The position numbers and the translations under genes were made by a program. 46,773 bases of DNA, from contig PKYH01000046.1 in the NCBI GenBank assembly GCA_003133625.1, positions 1-46,773 of the forward strand. Direction: 5' to 3'. The notes under the pieces were generated by a model. That model did not search any database and had not been told where the DNA came from. It saw nothing but the letters and a program-made list of their open reading frames with translations. The DNA comes from Candidatus Bathyarchaeota archaeon (GTDB lineage: Archaea; Thermoproteota; Bathyarchaeia; Bathyarchaeales; Bathycorpusculaceae). Every line of letters begins with the position of its first letter. The first letter of the stretch is position 1. Below are positions 36,943 through 45,865 of this stretch, in pieces.

Positions 36943-37722
36943 TTATGCGGTTTTCTTAAGCAAAAGCTCGCATATATTATCTATGGTCTTAACCGCTGAG
37001 ATTTCCTTGTTTTTAAGCGGCGTTTCACCAACCATGTCAGCTTCAATCACTTTCTGGTCAAAGGGTACAAAAGCAAGTAGGGATAAGCCGTTTTTGTCTG
37101 CGAAGTTTTGAATAGCCTCTTTCTGGGCTTCGTTCATTACTCTGTTGCCAACAAGATAAAGCTGCTTCATGCCGGCGGCAGCAGCCATATCGTGAATGTG
37201 CTTGGCAATTTCCAGAGATTTCAGGTTGGAGTCAGCAACAATGAGCAGCGCATCAACATGTCTGGCGGTGCCTCTGCCGATATGCTCCACGCCAGCTTCC
37301 AAATCCAAAACAACTACTTCGTTTCGTTCAACAACAAGATGCCTAAGCAAAGCGCGTATGACAGCGTTTGGAGCACACATGCAGCCTGCACCCATCGACT
37401 GCACTGTACCCATAACAATCAAGTTCACGCCAAGCGGAGTGCTAACTGAATAGTCTTTGACGATGTCGTCAACGGTGAATTGTAAGCGGTAAACTCCTGA
37501 GTAACCCGTGCTAGTTTTTGATTCCACAAGCTCCTTGTTCTCTGAAATAGGAACGATTTTGCGAGTTTCCTCAGCGGATAAGCCTAACGTCAAGCCGAGA
37601 TTCGGAGAAGAATCTGCATCAATCGCCATCGTCTTTAATCCACGCTCAGCAAAACCACGAGCTAAACCGCCAGCAATCAGGGTTTTGCCGACGCCGCCTT
37701 TACCAGAAACAGCAACCTTCAT
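36943..37722 (-). CDS. cooC: Second CooC-like/ParA-family ATPase
   Basis: MKVAVSGKGGVGKTLIAGGLARGFAERGLKTMAIDADSSPNLGLTLGL...MCAPNAVIRALL. Confidence 0.88.
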   Translation of the reverse strand: MKVAVSGKGGVGKTLIAGGLARGFAERGLKTMAIDADSSPNLGLTLGLSAEETRKIVPISENKELVESKTSTGYSGVYRLQFTVDDIVKDYSVSTPLGVNLIVMGTVQSMGAGCMCAPNAVIRALLRHLVVERNEVVVLDLEAGVEHIGRGTARHVDALLIVADSNLKSLEIAKHIHDMAAAAGMKQLYLVGNRVMNEAQKEAIQNFADKNGLSLLAFVPFDQKVIEADMVGETPLKNKEISAVKTIDNICELLLKKTA

Positions 37723-37798
37723 AATCTCACAGCTAAAAACATTTCCGTTCTAAGGTTAATTTACGTTTCCTCGAAAAGTTAGATAAAACACAAGCATT

Positions 37799-38293
37799 CT
37801 ACTGTTTCTTCTGTTCAAGCAAAGTCCTTCTGGGAAGAAAGCCAAACCGCGAATAGAACCCGTAAGCCTGCTCGTTGCCGACAGCCACTGAAACAATTTT
37901 CTTTTTCGCCCCTTTACAGTTTAACCACGCCAGCGCTTTCTCCATTAATGCTCTGCCGATGCCCTGTCCCCTATATTTTGCAGTGACAAAAATGGAATCA
38001 ATCTCACCCGTCAGCCACCTGTCAATGCTGCTTACACAGTAACCGACAAGCTCACCTGAAGCATCCAAAGCAAGGTCAACCCTGACTTCTCCGCCCGAAG
38101 CCCTTTGCAAAATAGCATGCTTCCTTTCTTCAAACGTCAAAGTTAGATAGTAGTCTTTGAAGTAGGGTGACACACTCAGATGATGTCTATTTAGGGTTTC
38201 CCATAAAACCTTGATTTCATCAAGCATGCCTCCGTCACCATGGACATACTTAATTCTAGGTTTATTCACCAAATGCTCTCCCATGCAACCCAC
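37799..38293 (-). CDS. GNAT-family N-acetyltransferase
   Basis: GYCVSSIDRWLTGEIDSIFVTAKYRGQGIGRALMEKALAWL...AYGFYSRFGFLPRR. Confidence 0.88.
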   Translation of the reverse strand: MGCMGEHLVNKPRIKYVHGDGGMLDEIKVLWETLNRHHLSVSPYFKDYYLTLTFEERKHAILQRASGGEVRVDLALDASGELVGYCVSSIDRWLTGEIDSIFVTAKYRGQGIGRALMEKALAWLNCKGAKKKIVSVAVGNEQAYGFYSRFGFLPRRTLLEQKKQ

Positions 38294-38406
38294 CTGTTAA
38301 CTGAACACTAAGGCAAATATTATTATGCCTATATCAAGGATTTTAAAGCTTTATTTGGTCGAAAACGCTCACTAACTTTCAATAAAACAGTTTGGGTGCG
38401 CTTTTA

Positions 38407-39318
38407 ATGGCTGATGACCGCACAGAAAAAACCATAGAGAAATATCGAAACTACAAAGCACAAGACGAAGCAAAAATAGAGCAAGAATTTTTGAAAGGAA
38501 CAAAGAACGAAAACCTTGGCGTTTACTGCGACATATTTTCTGCAAAAAGCGGCGTAGATGGACAGGACGGCGGAATAGTCACTGCACTACTAGTTAAGGG
38601 CATTAAGGAGGGCATTTTTGACTTAGCTATAGTTGTTCAACGCAAAGAAGGATATAACGCGGAAGCGGTCGTAGCAGAGAACGTTAATGATGTAATGGCG
38701 GCAAGGGGAACAAAATATCTCAGAGTAAGAGTTACGCCCAAGCTACGAGAGCTAGTGGACCAAGGCAAAAAGAAGATAGCAATCGTTTGCACTCCATGCG
38801 AGGTTAGGGCGGCAAGAAAAATACAACAAACCCTCAAACGTAATTCTTCAAATCAAGAGGTCACAATTTTAGGATTGTTCTGTTTCGAAGCCTTTAACGG
38901 GGCCAAATTGAAAGAAGAAATAAAAACACGTTTAGGCGTCGACATAGACAAAGCCGAAAAAACCCAGATTCGAAAGGGAAAATTCATAATGCATCTTAAA
39001 GGAAAAGAATACAGCTGCAAAGTAAGAGACCTCGGCAAAGCTGTCGAAAAAGGATGCCATTACTGCGATGATTTCTCAGCGCAACTTGCAGACATTTCAG
39101 TTGGTTCAGTAGGCAGCCAAAGTGGATACTCAACAGTCATTGTAAGGTCAGAGGCTGGGAAAAAGCTGCTGGAAAACCTAGACATTGCCAAGGAAGATGC
39201 AGAGAAAGAAGAAATCATAAAACTATCCAGACTCAAAAAACAACGAGCCGAAAAAAGCTTCGTCTCTCGTTTACAATCGACAACAACTAAAAACCAAAAG
39301 CGGATCGACATAACGTAA
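38407..39318 (+). CDS. FrhB/FdhB-like coenzyme F420 hydrogenase/dehydrogenase beta-subunit family protein
   Basis: KSGVDGQDGGIVTALLVKGIKEG...CTPCEVRAARK...LGLFCFEAF...KGCHYCDDFSAQLADISVGSVGS. Confidence 0.88.
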   Translation: MADDRTEKTIEKYRNYKAQDEAKIEQEFLKGTKNENLGVYCDIFSAKSGVDGQDGGIVTALLVKGIKEGIFDLAIVVQRKEGYNAEAVVAENVNDVMAARGTKYLRVRVTPKLRELVDQGKKKIAIVCTPCEVRAARKIQQTLKRNSSNQEVTILGLFCFEAFNGAKLKEEIKTRLGVDIDKAEKTQIRKGKFIMHLKGKEYSCKVRDLGKAVEKGCHYCDDFSAQLADISVGSVGSQSGYSTVIVRSEAGKKLLENLDIAKEDAEKEEIIKLSRLKKQRAEKSFVSRLQSTTTKNQKRIDIT

Positions 39319-39434
39319 GCACATTTCTTAATACTTATTGTTTTTTCCCTGAGAATGTTTGGTAATGATAAATTGCTTCTCAATTAGGCATCCGCTTTAA
39401 AGCCTGCTTTGCAGCACATGCAAAAGATTTTTTA

Positions 39435-40199
39435 ATGAAAACATGTCTAACCTTAAGCCGAGATGAACTCTCTATGAAAATACTAAACGAGTTTGTGCCA
39501 ACACGCAAATTTCTAAAGCTTGCCGACGAAATCAAAGATCTAGTTGATGGATGGAACGTCACTGACAGCGCAGCAGGTTTTCCAGCCCCAAGCGGCACAG
39601 TTGTAAGCTGCATCCTCAAAACCAAATACCCTGAAAAAATAATCGTACCCATATTCATCCTACACTACAAAGGACCAGTCGAAGTAGGAGGCTTAGCTTT
39701 AGCCGCAGATATCATAGGTCTCGATGGCTTAGCGATCACCATGGGTGACAACCCCAAGTACGGAGAGGCCATAAAGATGTTGAAGTCCTCCGAGGAAGCC
39801 CGAGACTTCATACGCAACACAGTAAAGACCAAAAACCTCAAGCTTGGCTGCTTACTGACGGCAAGACGATCTGTAGAGGAAACCCTTGCCCGTGCGAGAG
39901 AGCCATGGGACTTTATCTACTTCATGAGGCTAGAAGACAAATCCTTCCCCATACTAGAGCAAGTAGCCAAAGAGTGCAAACGCCTAAACAAGCCCATCTA
40001 CTCATACTTCCTAGTGGGAACACCTAAAAATGTAGAAACAGTGAAAATGATTGGGTGGCCAGTCGCCGCAACCATGGATACAGTTGAAGAAAAAGCAGCA
40101 AAGCTGGATGGCTTGGTAGACGGCATAATCGCCACATGCGCTGGAGACGCTGAAGGCGACAAAGAGATGCTAAGAAAACTGCAAAAGTTCAGAAAGTGA
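39435..40199 (+). CDS. Methylenetetrahydrofolate/methylenetetrahydromethanopterin reductase-like (MetF family)
   Basis: Short TIM-barrel protein with GLDGLAITMGDNPKYGEA, LKLGCLLTARRSVEETLARA. Start may be ATG 39474. Confidence 0.65.
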   Translation: MKTCLTLSRDELSMKILNEFVPTRKFLKLADEIKDLVDGWNVTDSAAGFPAPSGTVVSCILKTKYPEKIIVPIFILHYKGPVEVGGLALAADIIGLDGLAITMGDNPKYGEAIKMLKSSEEARDFIRNTVKTKNLKLGCLLTARRSVEETLARAREPWDFIYFMRLEDKSFPILEQVAKECKRLNKPIYSYFLVGTPKNVETVKMIGWPVAATMDTVEEKAAKLDGLVDGIIATCAGDAEGDKEMLRKLQKFRK

Positions 40200-40208
40200 C
40201 AGAAGACC

Positions 40209-40508
40209 CTAATAGGATAGAACTAGAGACGCTTTAACAGTCTCTTCATCCAACGTTTCTATCTTAAATCCCTTTTTCTCGCATAACCTTATCATTTTAA
40301 TGTTATCTGGAAGAACAGTAGCAAAGATTCTCGCCAGTCTCATGTTTCTTGCAACCGCTATTATGTAATCCATTAGCATTGATCCAAGACCTTTAAGTTG
40401 CCATTGATCGGCAACCAAGACAGCGAACTCGCTACTTTTTCCATCAGGTTCAGCGATTACCCTGCTAGCGCCGATTATTTGCCTGCCACCTTGCCTAAGC
40501 TCAGCGAG
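40209..40508 (-). pseudogene. C-terminal GNAT-domain remnant (protein acetyltransferase/acyl-CoA synthetase-associated GNAT type)
   Basis: LAELRQGGRQIIGASRVIAEPDGKSSEFAVLVADQWQLKGLGSMLMDYIIAVARNMRLARIFATVLPDNIKMIRLCEKKGFKIE; open frame without start codon, preceded by a stop. Confidence 0.65.
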
Positions 40509-40654
40509 TCAAGTTTGCCTTGCAAAAAAAGAGACACTTTATCTGCCCCTCTTTTTCCAGGTTTTGAATCAACTTTTTTTCAATTTTCTTATTGAGATAA
40601 CCTTAAGTTTCTATTGAATAATTAGCAATTAATGATTCAGTAGAGGTATGTTGT

Positions 40655-41413
40655 GTGAACACTATTCAAGTAATCGCTGTTGAAAATTTACCGTTAATAA
40701 AGAAAGGAGACAACTTGGGTCAGCTTATCGTTGAAACGGCAAAAAAACAGAACACACCAATCCAAGAAAAAGACGTCATTGTGGTTACGCATGTTGCTGT
40801 TTCGAAAGCTGAAGGAAACATAATTAATCTTGACCAAGTTACGCCTTCGGAAAGGGCAAAGGAAATAGCGGAAAAAATCAACAAAGACCCTGCTATGGTT
40901 GAAGTAATTCTTCAAGAAACCAAAGACATTATTCGAATTGGTCAAAACAGCATCATTACAGAAACCAAGAGTGGCGTGATTTGTGCCAACGCTGGAGTAG
41001 ACCGATCCAACGTTTCAGGCGACAGAAATGTTGTGCCACTGCCAAAAAACCCTAATGCTTCTGCACAAAACATAAGGCAAGAAATAAAACGGTTAACAGG
41101 CGCTAATGTGGCGGTTATTGTTTCTGACACACATGGCAGACCCTTCAGGATGGGTGAAATTAACGTGACAGTTGGCGTAGCAGGAATCAAGCCTATAAGA
41201 GACAGGCGAGGCGAAAAAGATCTCTTCGGATATGTTCTGAGAATAAAACAAACCGCCATCGCAGACGAATTATCTTCGGCAGCGGAACTTGTCATTGGTC
41301 AAGCGAATGAGGGAATACCGGCCGCTATCATCCGAGGGTACAAGTACCAAACTGCCGAAAACGCCTCAGCAACAGAACTCACTAGACCAAAAGAAAAAGA
41401 CCTTTTCAGATAA
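40655..41413 (+). CDS. cofE: Coenzyme F420-0:L-glutamate ligase (GTG start)
   Basis: VVTHVAVSKAEGNIINL...SGVICANAGVDRSNV...VIVSDTHGRPFRMGEINVTVGVAGIKPIRDRRGEKDLFGYVLRIKQTAIADELSSAAELVIGQANEGIPA. Confidence 0.93.
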   Translation: MNTIQVIAVENLPLIKKGDNLGQLIVETAKKQNTPIQEKDVIVVTHVAVSKAEGNIINLDQVTPSERAKEIAEKINKDPAMVEVILQETKDIIRIGQNSIITETKSGVICANAGVDRSNVSGDRNVVPLPKNPNASAQNIRQEIKRLTGANVAVIVSDTHGRPFRMGEINVTVGVAGIKPIRDRRGEKDLFGYVLRIKQTAIADELSSAAELVIGQANEGIPAAIIRGYKYQTAENASATELTRPKEKDLFR

Positions 41414-41467
41414 ACCATTCAATAAAGTTCAATAACCTAATTGTGTACAATAGGAGGAAACTACGAG

Positions 41468-41806
41468 TTGAAAATGATGGAAGCTAAAACGCCAAAGGAG
41501 TTTTTCGAAAAAGCGTTACCTGTCAGATTCAAACCTGATAAAGCGGCAGGCATTGACGTTATAGCTCAATTAAACTTAACCGGTTTAGAGGGAGGTGACT
41601 GGGTGGTCATTATAAAAGATCAAAAATTGCAGGTAACAGAGGGAACCCAGTCCTCACCAGCATTGACGCTGAAGATCGCTGTAAGCGATTTTATGAACAT
41701 AGTAAACGGAAAGTTAAGCGCTGAGAAAGCTCTTTTCACAGGAAAAATCCATTTCAAAGGCAACATTAGCTTGGCGTTAAAATTAAAGGACGCAGGCTTT
41801 CTATAA
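41468..41806 (+). CDS. SCP2 sterol-binding-like domain protein
   Basis: LNLTGLEGGDWVVIIKDQKLQVTEG...LTLKIAVSDFMNIVNGKLSAEKALFTGKIHFKGNISLALKL; AGGAGG upstream of TTG. Confidence 0.83.
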   Translation: MKMMEAKTPKEFFEKALPVRFKPDKAAGIDVIAQLNLTGLEGGDWVVIIKDQKLQVTEGTQSSPALTLKIAVSDFMNIVNGKLSAEKALFTGKIHFKGNISLALKLKDAGFL

Positions 41807-42239
41807 GATTATTTTAAGCCATGCTTTCGAACAACTTCTAAAGGCAAGTCGTACTCGCCAATTTTGAATGTATGCGGCAGCAGAGATGCATTTCCTGTTG
41901 CATTTTCTTTGTCTCTTCAAATTGTAAGGTGATTATGCTTCTTTTATTTAGCGTTAATTTTGGATGCGAACATAATCAACGAATTAATCATAGTTAATTT
42001 TAAATATAACTGCACTAATATCGCCTTTTAATTACTGGTGTCTAATGAGTGTTGGTCGTCTCAAACATCGACCTAGCAACTGATTCGCATGTGCTAAAGC
42101 CTTCAACGTTTCTAGATTTATCAATCGAAGCTTCTTTTCACTTGGCGTTATCCAAGAATTGTATAGTTAGAAATAAGTACTTCTTCTCAAAACACAAAGC
42201 AATCCTAAACAAGGAAATAATCATGGAAGAGAAATAATT

Positions 42240-43376
42240 ATGGAAGAGACCGAAGAAGAACACTTGCAACATAACCATGAAAACGACGAGGATCTAAAAA
42301 GTCGCAGCCCCTTCTCACTTTTGGACGGCGCAACCGCCCAAGTTCCGTCAATAACACCCGAACTGTATTTTGAAAGCAAAACAGCCCGAGATCGCAGCAA
42401 ATCCCTAGAAGAACGGCTCGAATGCTTCGAAATAATACTTGACTCAGAAGTGGGCGACACAAGCCTAACCCGAGCAAGAAACATCGAAAGAGAAGTGGGA
42501 CTCCGACAAATATACTTAAAATTCGAAGGCGGAAACCCAACCGGAACACAAAAAGACCGCATCGCCTTCGCGCAAGCCCTTGACGCACTTCGCAGGGGAT
42601 ACAACGAGATAACAGTCGCCTCATGCGGCAACTACGGCACAGCAATCGCGCTAGCCGCATCCCTCGCTGGATTACGTTGCCTAATATACATCCCTGAAGG
42701 GTACCACGCTAACAGAATCAAAGAAATCAAACAATTAGGCGCCGAAATAATCAAAACTCCAGGAGATTATGAAGAATCCGTGAGAGTTTCCCGCGAACAA
42801 TCTGAAGAAAACGGATATTACGATGCAAATCCAGGCGGAAGCAATACCAACCTCCAATTCAAAGCATACGGCGAAATAGCTTACGAAATCTACGACGAAC
42901 TCAGGGACGCACCTGCCGCCGTGGCCGTACCAGCCTCAAACGGCTCCACAATAGCAGGAATATACAGAGGCTTCCTAAGCCTATACAACCGAGGAAAAAC
43001 ATCCCGCATACCACGCTTCATCGCAGGCTCATCCTACGGCATGAACCCCATAATAAACGCATTCATCAAAAACATGCCCCACTGTTGCGACTTAAAACCA
43101 GAAAAAATCAGAAACACCACAATCAACGAGCCTCTAATCAACTGGCGTTCAATCGACGGCGACTACGCACTGTCCGCCATCAGACAAACCCATGGATGGG
43201 CTGCATACGCAACGGACAAGAGCATGATAGATTACGCACGCTTAATAAGAGAAAAGGAAGGCCTAAGTGTACTTCCAGCGTCCACAGCCGGGCTAATAGC
43301 GCTTCTGGACAGGCATAAAAAGGAACCTTACCCAGGCGACCGATATGTGGTAATCCTTACTGGACGCAAAGCGTGA
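42240..43376 (+). CDS. Threonine-synthase-like PLP-dependent enzyme
   Basis: VGDTSLTRARN...YLKFEGGNPTGTQKDRIA...ASCGNYGTAIALAASLAGL...PASTAGLIALL. Confidence 0.85.
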   Translation: MEETEEEHLQHNHENDEDLKSRSPFSLLDGATAQVPSITPELYFESKTARDRSKSLEERLECFEIILDSEVGDTSLTRARNIEREVGLRQIYLKFEGGNPTGTQKDRIAFAQALDALRRGYNEITVASCGNYGTAIALAASLAGLRCLIYIPEGYHANRIKEIKQLGAEIIKTPGDYEESVRVSREQSEENGYYDANPGGSNTNLQFKAYGEIAYEIYDELRDAPAAVAVPASNGSTIAGIYRGFLSLYNRGKTSRIPRFIAGSSYGMNPIINAFIKNMPHCCDLKPEKIRNTTINEPLINWRSIDGDYALSAIRQTHGWAAYATDKSMIDYARLIREKEGLSVLPASTAGLIALLDRHKKEPYPGDRYVVILTGRKA

Positions 43377-43383
43377 GCAACAT

Positions 43384-44433
43384 ATGCCAGAAGAAAAAGC
43401 ATTAGTCTACTGCGAAAGAGAATACCTAAATGCAAACGGCAAAACAGCTCACGGACTCGTACGTTACACAACCAGATACAAAATTGTGGGTGTCGTAGAT
43501 TCAACTGCTCCTCTGGGGGACGCAGGGGAAATATTAGACGGAAAAAAAAGAGGAATTCCACTATTTTACGACTTAAAAGAAGCCCGCGAAAAAACTAAAC
43601 CCGACACATTTATAATCGGAGCAGTTTCCGAAGGAGGCATTTTGCCGCAAGGTTACGACAAAGCGGTCATTTATGCTTTGCAGCAAGGCCTAAATGTAGT
43701 TTCAGGGCTTCATCAATTCATCTCAGACGAAGAACGGTTCACCTCAATAGCTAACAAAAACGGCTGCAAAATCACAGACGTCCGCAAGATGTTCAGAGAC
43801 CACAAACGGTTCTACACAGGTGAAATTGGCAAAGTAGGCTCAACCAGAATCGCCACCTTAGGCACAGATTCAGCTATTGGAAAGAGAACCACGGCAGTCA
43901 TGCTAGTCAACGAACTGAGGAAACGCAAACGCAAAGCTGACATGATTTACACTGGACAAACTGGATGGATGCAAGGTTGGCCACATGGAGCAGTCATCGA
44001 CGCATTGATAAACGACTTCGTTTCAGGCGGAATTGAAGGAGCAATACTTGACTCGTGGAGAGATGAAAAACCAGAATTCATCATAATCGAAGGACAAGGA
44101 AGTTTGGTGCACCCATTTTTCCCAGGCGGGTTTGAGATAATGGCTGCAGGACAAATTCACGGCTTCACATTGCAGGATGCCCCTGGCCGTCCATATCTTG
44201 ATGGATTCCCTGGTTACCCTATGCCTGATCCTCTCCGCGTTGTTAAGATAGCCAAGCTCCTTTCCGAACGTCCCCTCATCGGAATAAGCATCAATCATGA
44301 GCACCTTTCGCATGAGGAGGCTAGAAAAGCCAAATCTAAGCTGCATAAAAGATTCAAGGTGCCTGTAGAAGATCCCGTCATTGACGACGTTACACAGATA
44401 GCTGACGCCATCGAGAAACTTAGGGATGGTTAA
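43384..44433 (+). CDS. DUF1611 family protein (DgcN-like)
   Basis: LGTDSAIGKRTTAVMLVNELRKRKRKADMIYTGQTGWMQGWPHGAVIDALINDFVSGGIE...IIEGQGSLVHPFFPGGFEIMAAGQIHGF. Confidence 0.83.
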   Translation: MPEEKALVYCEREYLNANGKTAHGLVRYTTRYKIVGVVDSTAPLGDAGEILDGKKRGIPLFYDLKEAREKTKPDTFIIGAVSEGGILPQGYDKAVIYALQQGLNVVSGLHQFISDEERFTSIANKNGCKITDVRKMFRDHKRFYTGEIGKVGSTRIATLGTDSAIGKRTTAVMLVNELRKRKRKADMIYTGQTGWMQGWPHGAVIDALINDFVSGGIEGAILDSWRDEKPEFIIIEGQGSLVHPFFPGGFEIMAAGQIHGFTLQDAPGRPYLDGFPGYPMPDPLRVVKIAKLLSERPLIGISINHEHLSHEEARKAKSKLHKRFKVPVEDPVIDDVTQIADAIEKLRDG

Positions 44434-45865
44434 TGTAACGAATATTCAGTGTTTCAATTCTATCGAAGTCTACGACCCAGAAATTAAGGAAAAAACTGTA
44501 AGAACACGCATAACGTGTGAGAGTATTGATGGAGAACGGCACAGCTTCGTTCTTCTCTCCAAATACGAGAAATCTCTATCAGAAGAGCACTTGGCTTTTT
44601 TAAGGCTGGCGTCAGCTATGCCTATTCTTAACTACGGCCTCTTCACTAAGGAAATCACACTGAAATATTCAATAAGCGAATCTGATGTTTCGCTGCTGAA
44701 GGATCTTTTGGATATTTTCAGCAGAGACATTTTCATCAACAAGTTGATACGTAGAAAAAACCCTTATGTTTTACCTGAATTTAGATTATCAGATGAAGAC
44801 GCAACTGAAGAGAACGCTAAGCCCTTAGCAAGCTTAGTCCCTGCCTCTGTCGTAGAAGATTCCCAGCTTTGCTCTGGACTTGATGAAAACTCGTGTGGTG
44901 TACTTTCAAGTGGTGGAAAAGAGAGCCTCTTGACTTATGCCATGTTGAAGGAGGTTGGGGCAAAGGTTTATCCCTTGTACGTCAACGAGAGCGGAGGACA
45001 CTGGCGAACCGCACTTCCAGCTTACCGTCACCACGTAACCAGCGAGCCCAATAACGGTAGAGTTTGGATTAATGTGGACAGGTTATACACTTTCATGCTG
45101 GATCACATGAGAATCATTAGGCCTGATCACAGACAAGTATGGTCAGACACTTACCCAATAAGGCTATGCATATTCCCAGTCTACGTTTTCTATTTACTGC
45201 CGATATTCTTTTCCCAAAAAATCGGCAACTTATTAATCGGAAGTGAATTTGACGACCCCCGCATTTCTCAGTTCTACAAAGGAATAAAGCATTATTATGG
45301 CGTCTACGACCAGACGCAAGACTTTGACTTAAGAATGGAGAAATGGTACGAAAAGAGGATGCCTGGAATGCGCCAATGGAGTGCCGTTAGACCAGTGTCA
45401 GGACTCATTGTGGAGAGGATATTAACCAAACGATATCCAGAAATTGCCAAGTTTCAACGCTCTTGCCACAGTTGCCACTTCCAAGGCAGAGACATAGTGC
45501 CGTGCGGCGACTGCAGCAAGTGCCTTGGAATTCAGTTGTTCCTTCGCGCCAACAACGTTAATCCCGCCATTATGGGCTATGGCAAAAAGGAAATCGCCGC
45601 ATTTCCTGCTCGACTTGCCAAGGGGGGTCTCAGACTGGATGAAGATGAACGAGAGCACGCCGCTTTTCTCGCCAACAAATATGACTCTTCAATAAAGGGA
45701 ACTGAACATGCTCATGTTGAAACTATTCATCTTCACAAAGACACGGCTGATATGCAGCTTGTGCCAAAGCGTTATCGTTTTCATCTGCTTAAGATAATGA
45801 CAGATTATACGAACGGCTTTACAAAATTGTATAACGATGTTTGGGTTCCAACTACGGAGCCTTAA
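44426..45865 (+). CDS. PP-loop (N-type ATP pyrophosphatase) protein with QueC-like Cys cluster; possibly MurL-like
   Basis: VLSSGGKESLLTYAMLKEVGAKVYPLYV (SGGxxS); CHSCHFQGRDIVPCGDCSKCLGIQLFLRANN; overlaps the upstream gene by 8 nt. Confidence 0.68.
   Translation: MVNVTNIQCFNSIEVYDPEIKEKTVRTRITCESIDGERHSFVLLSKYEKSLSEEHLAFLRLASAMPILNYGLFTKEITLKYSISESDVSLLKDLLDIFSRDIFINKLIRRKNPYVLPEFRLSDEDATEENAKPLASLVPASVVEDSQLCSGLDENSCGVLSSGGKESLLTYAMLKEVGAKVYPLYVNESGGHWRTALPAYRHHVTSEPNNGRVWINVDRLYTFMLDHMRIIRPDHRQVWSDTYPIRLCIFPVYVFYLLPIFFSQKIGNLLIGSEFDDPRISQFYKGIKHYYGVYDQTQDFDLRMEKWYEKRMPGMRQWSAVRPVSGLIVERILTKRYPEIAKFQRSCHSCHFQGRDIVPCGDCSKCLGIQLFLRANNVNPAIMGYGKKEIAAFPARLAKGGLRLDEDEREHAAFLANKYDSSIKGTEHAHVETIHLHKDTADMQLVPKRYRFHLLKIMTDYTNGFTKLYNDVWVPTTEP

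Noticed and set aside
42238-42660. 140-aa and 136-aa minus-strand ORFs
   Set aside because: Antisense to the threonine-synthase-like gene; Arg/Leu/Cys-rich composition typical of reverse-strand artefacts.
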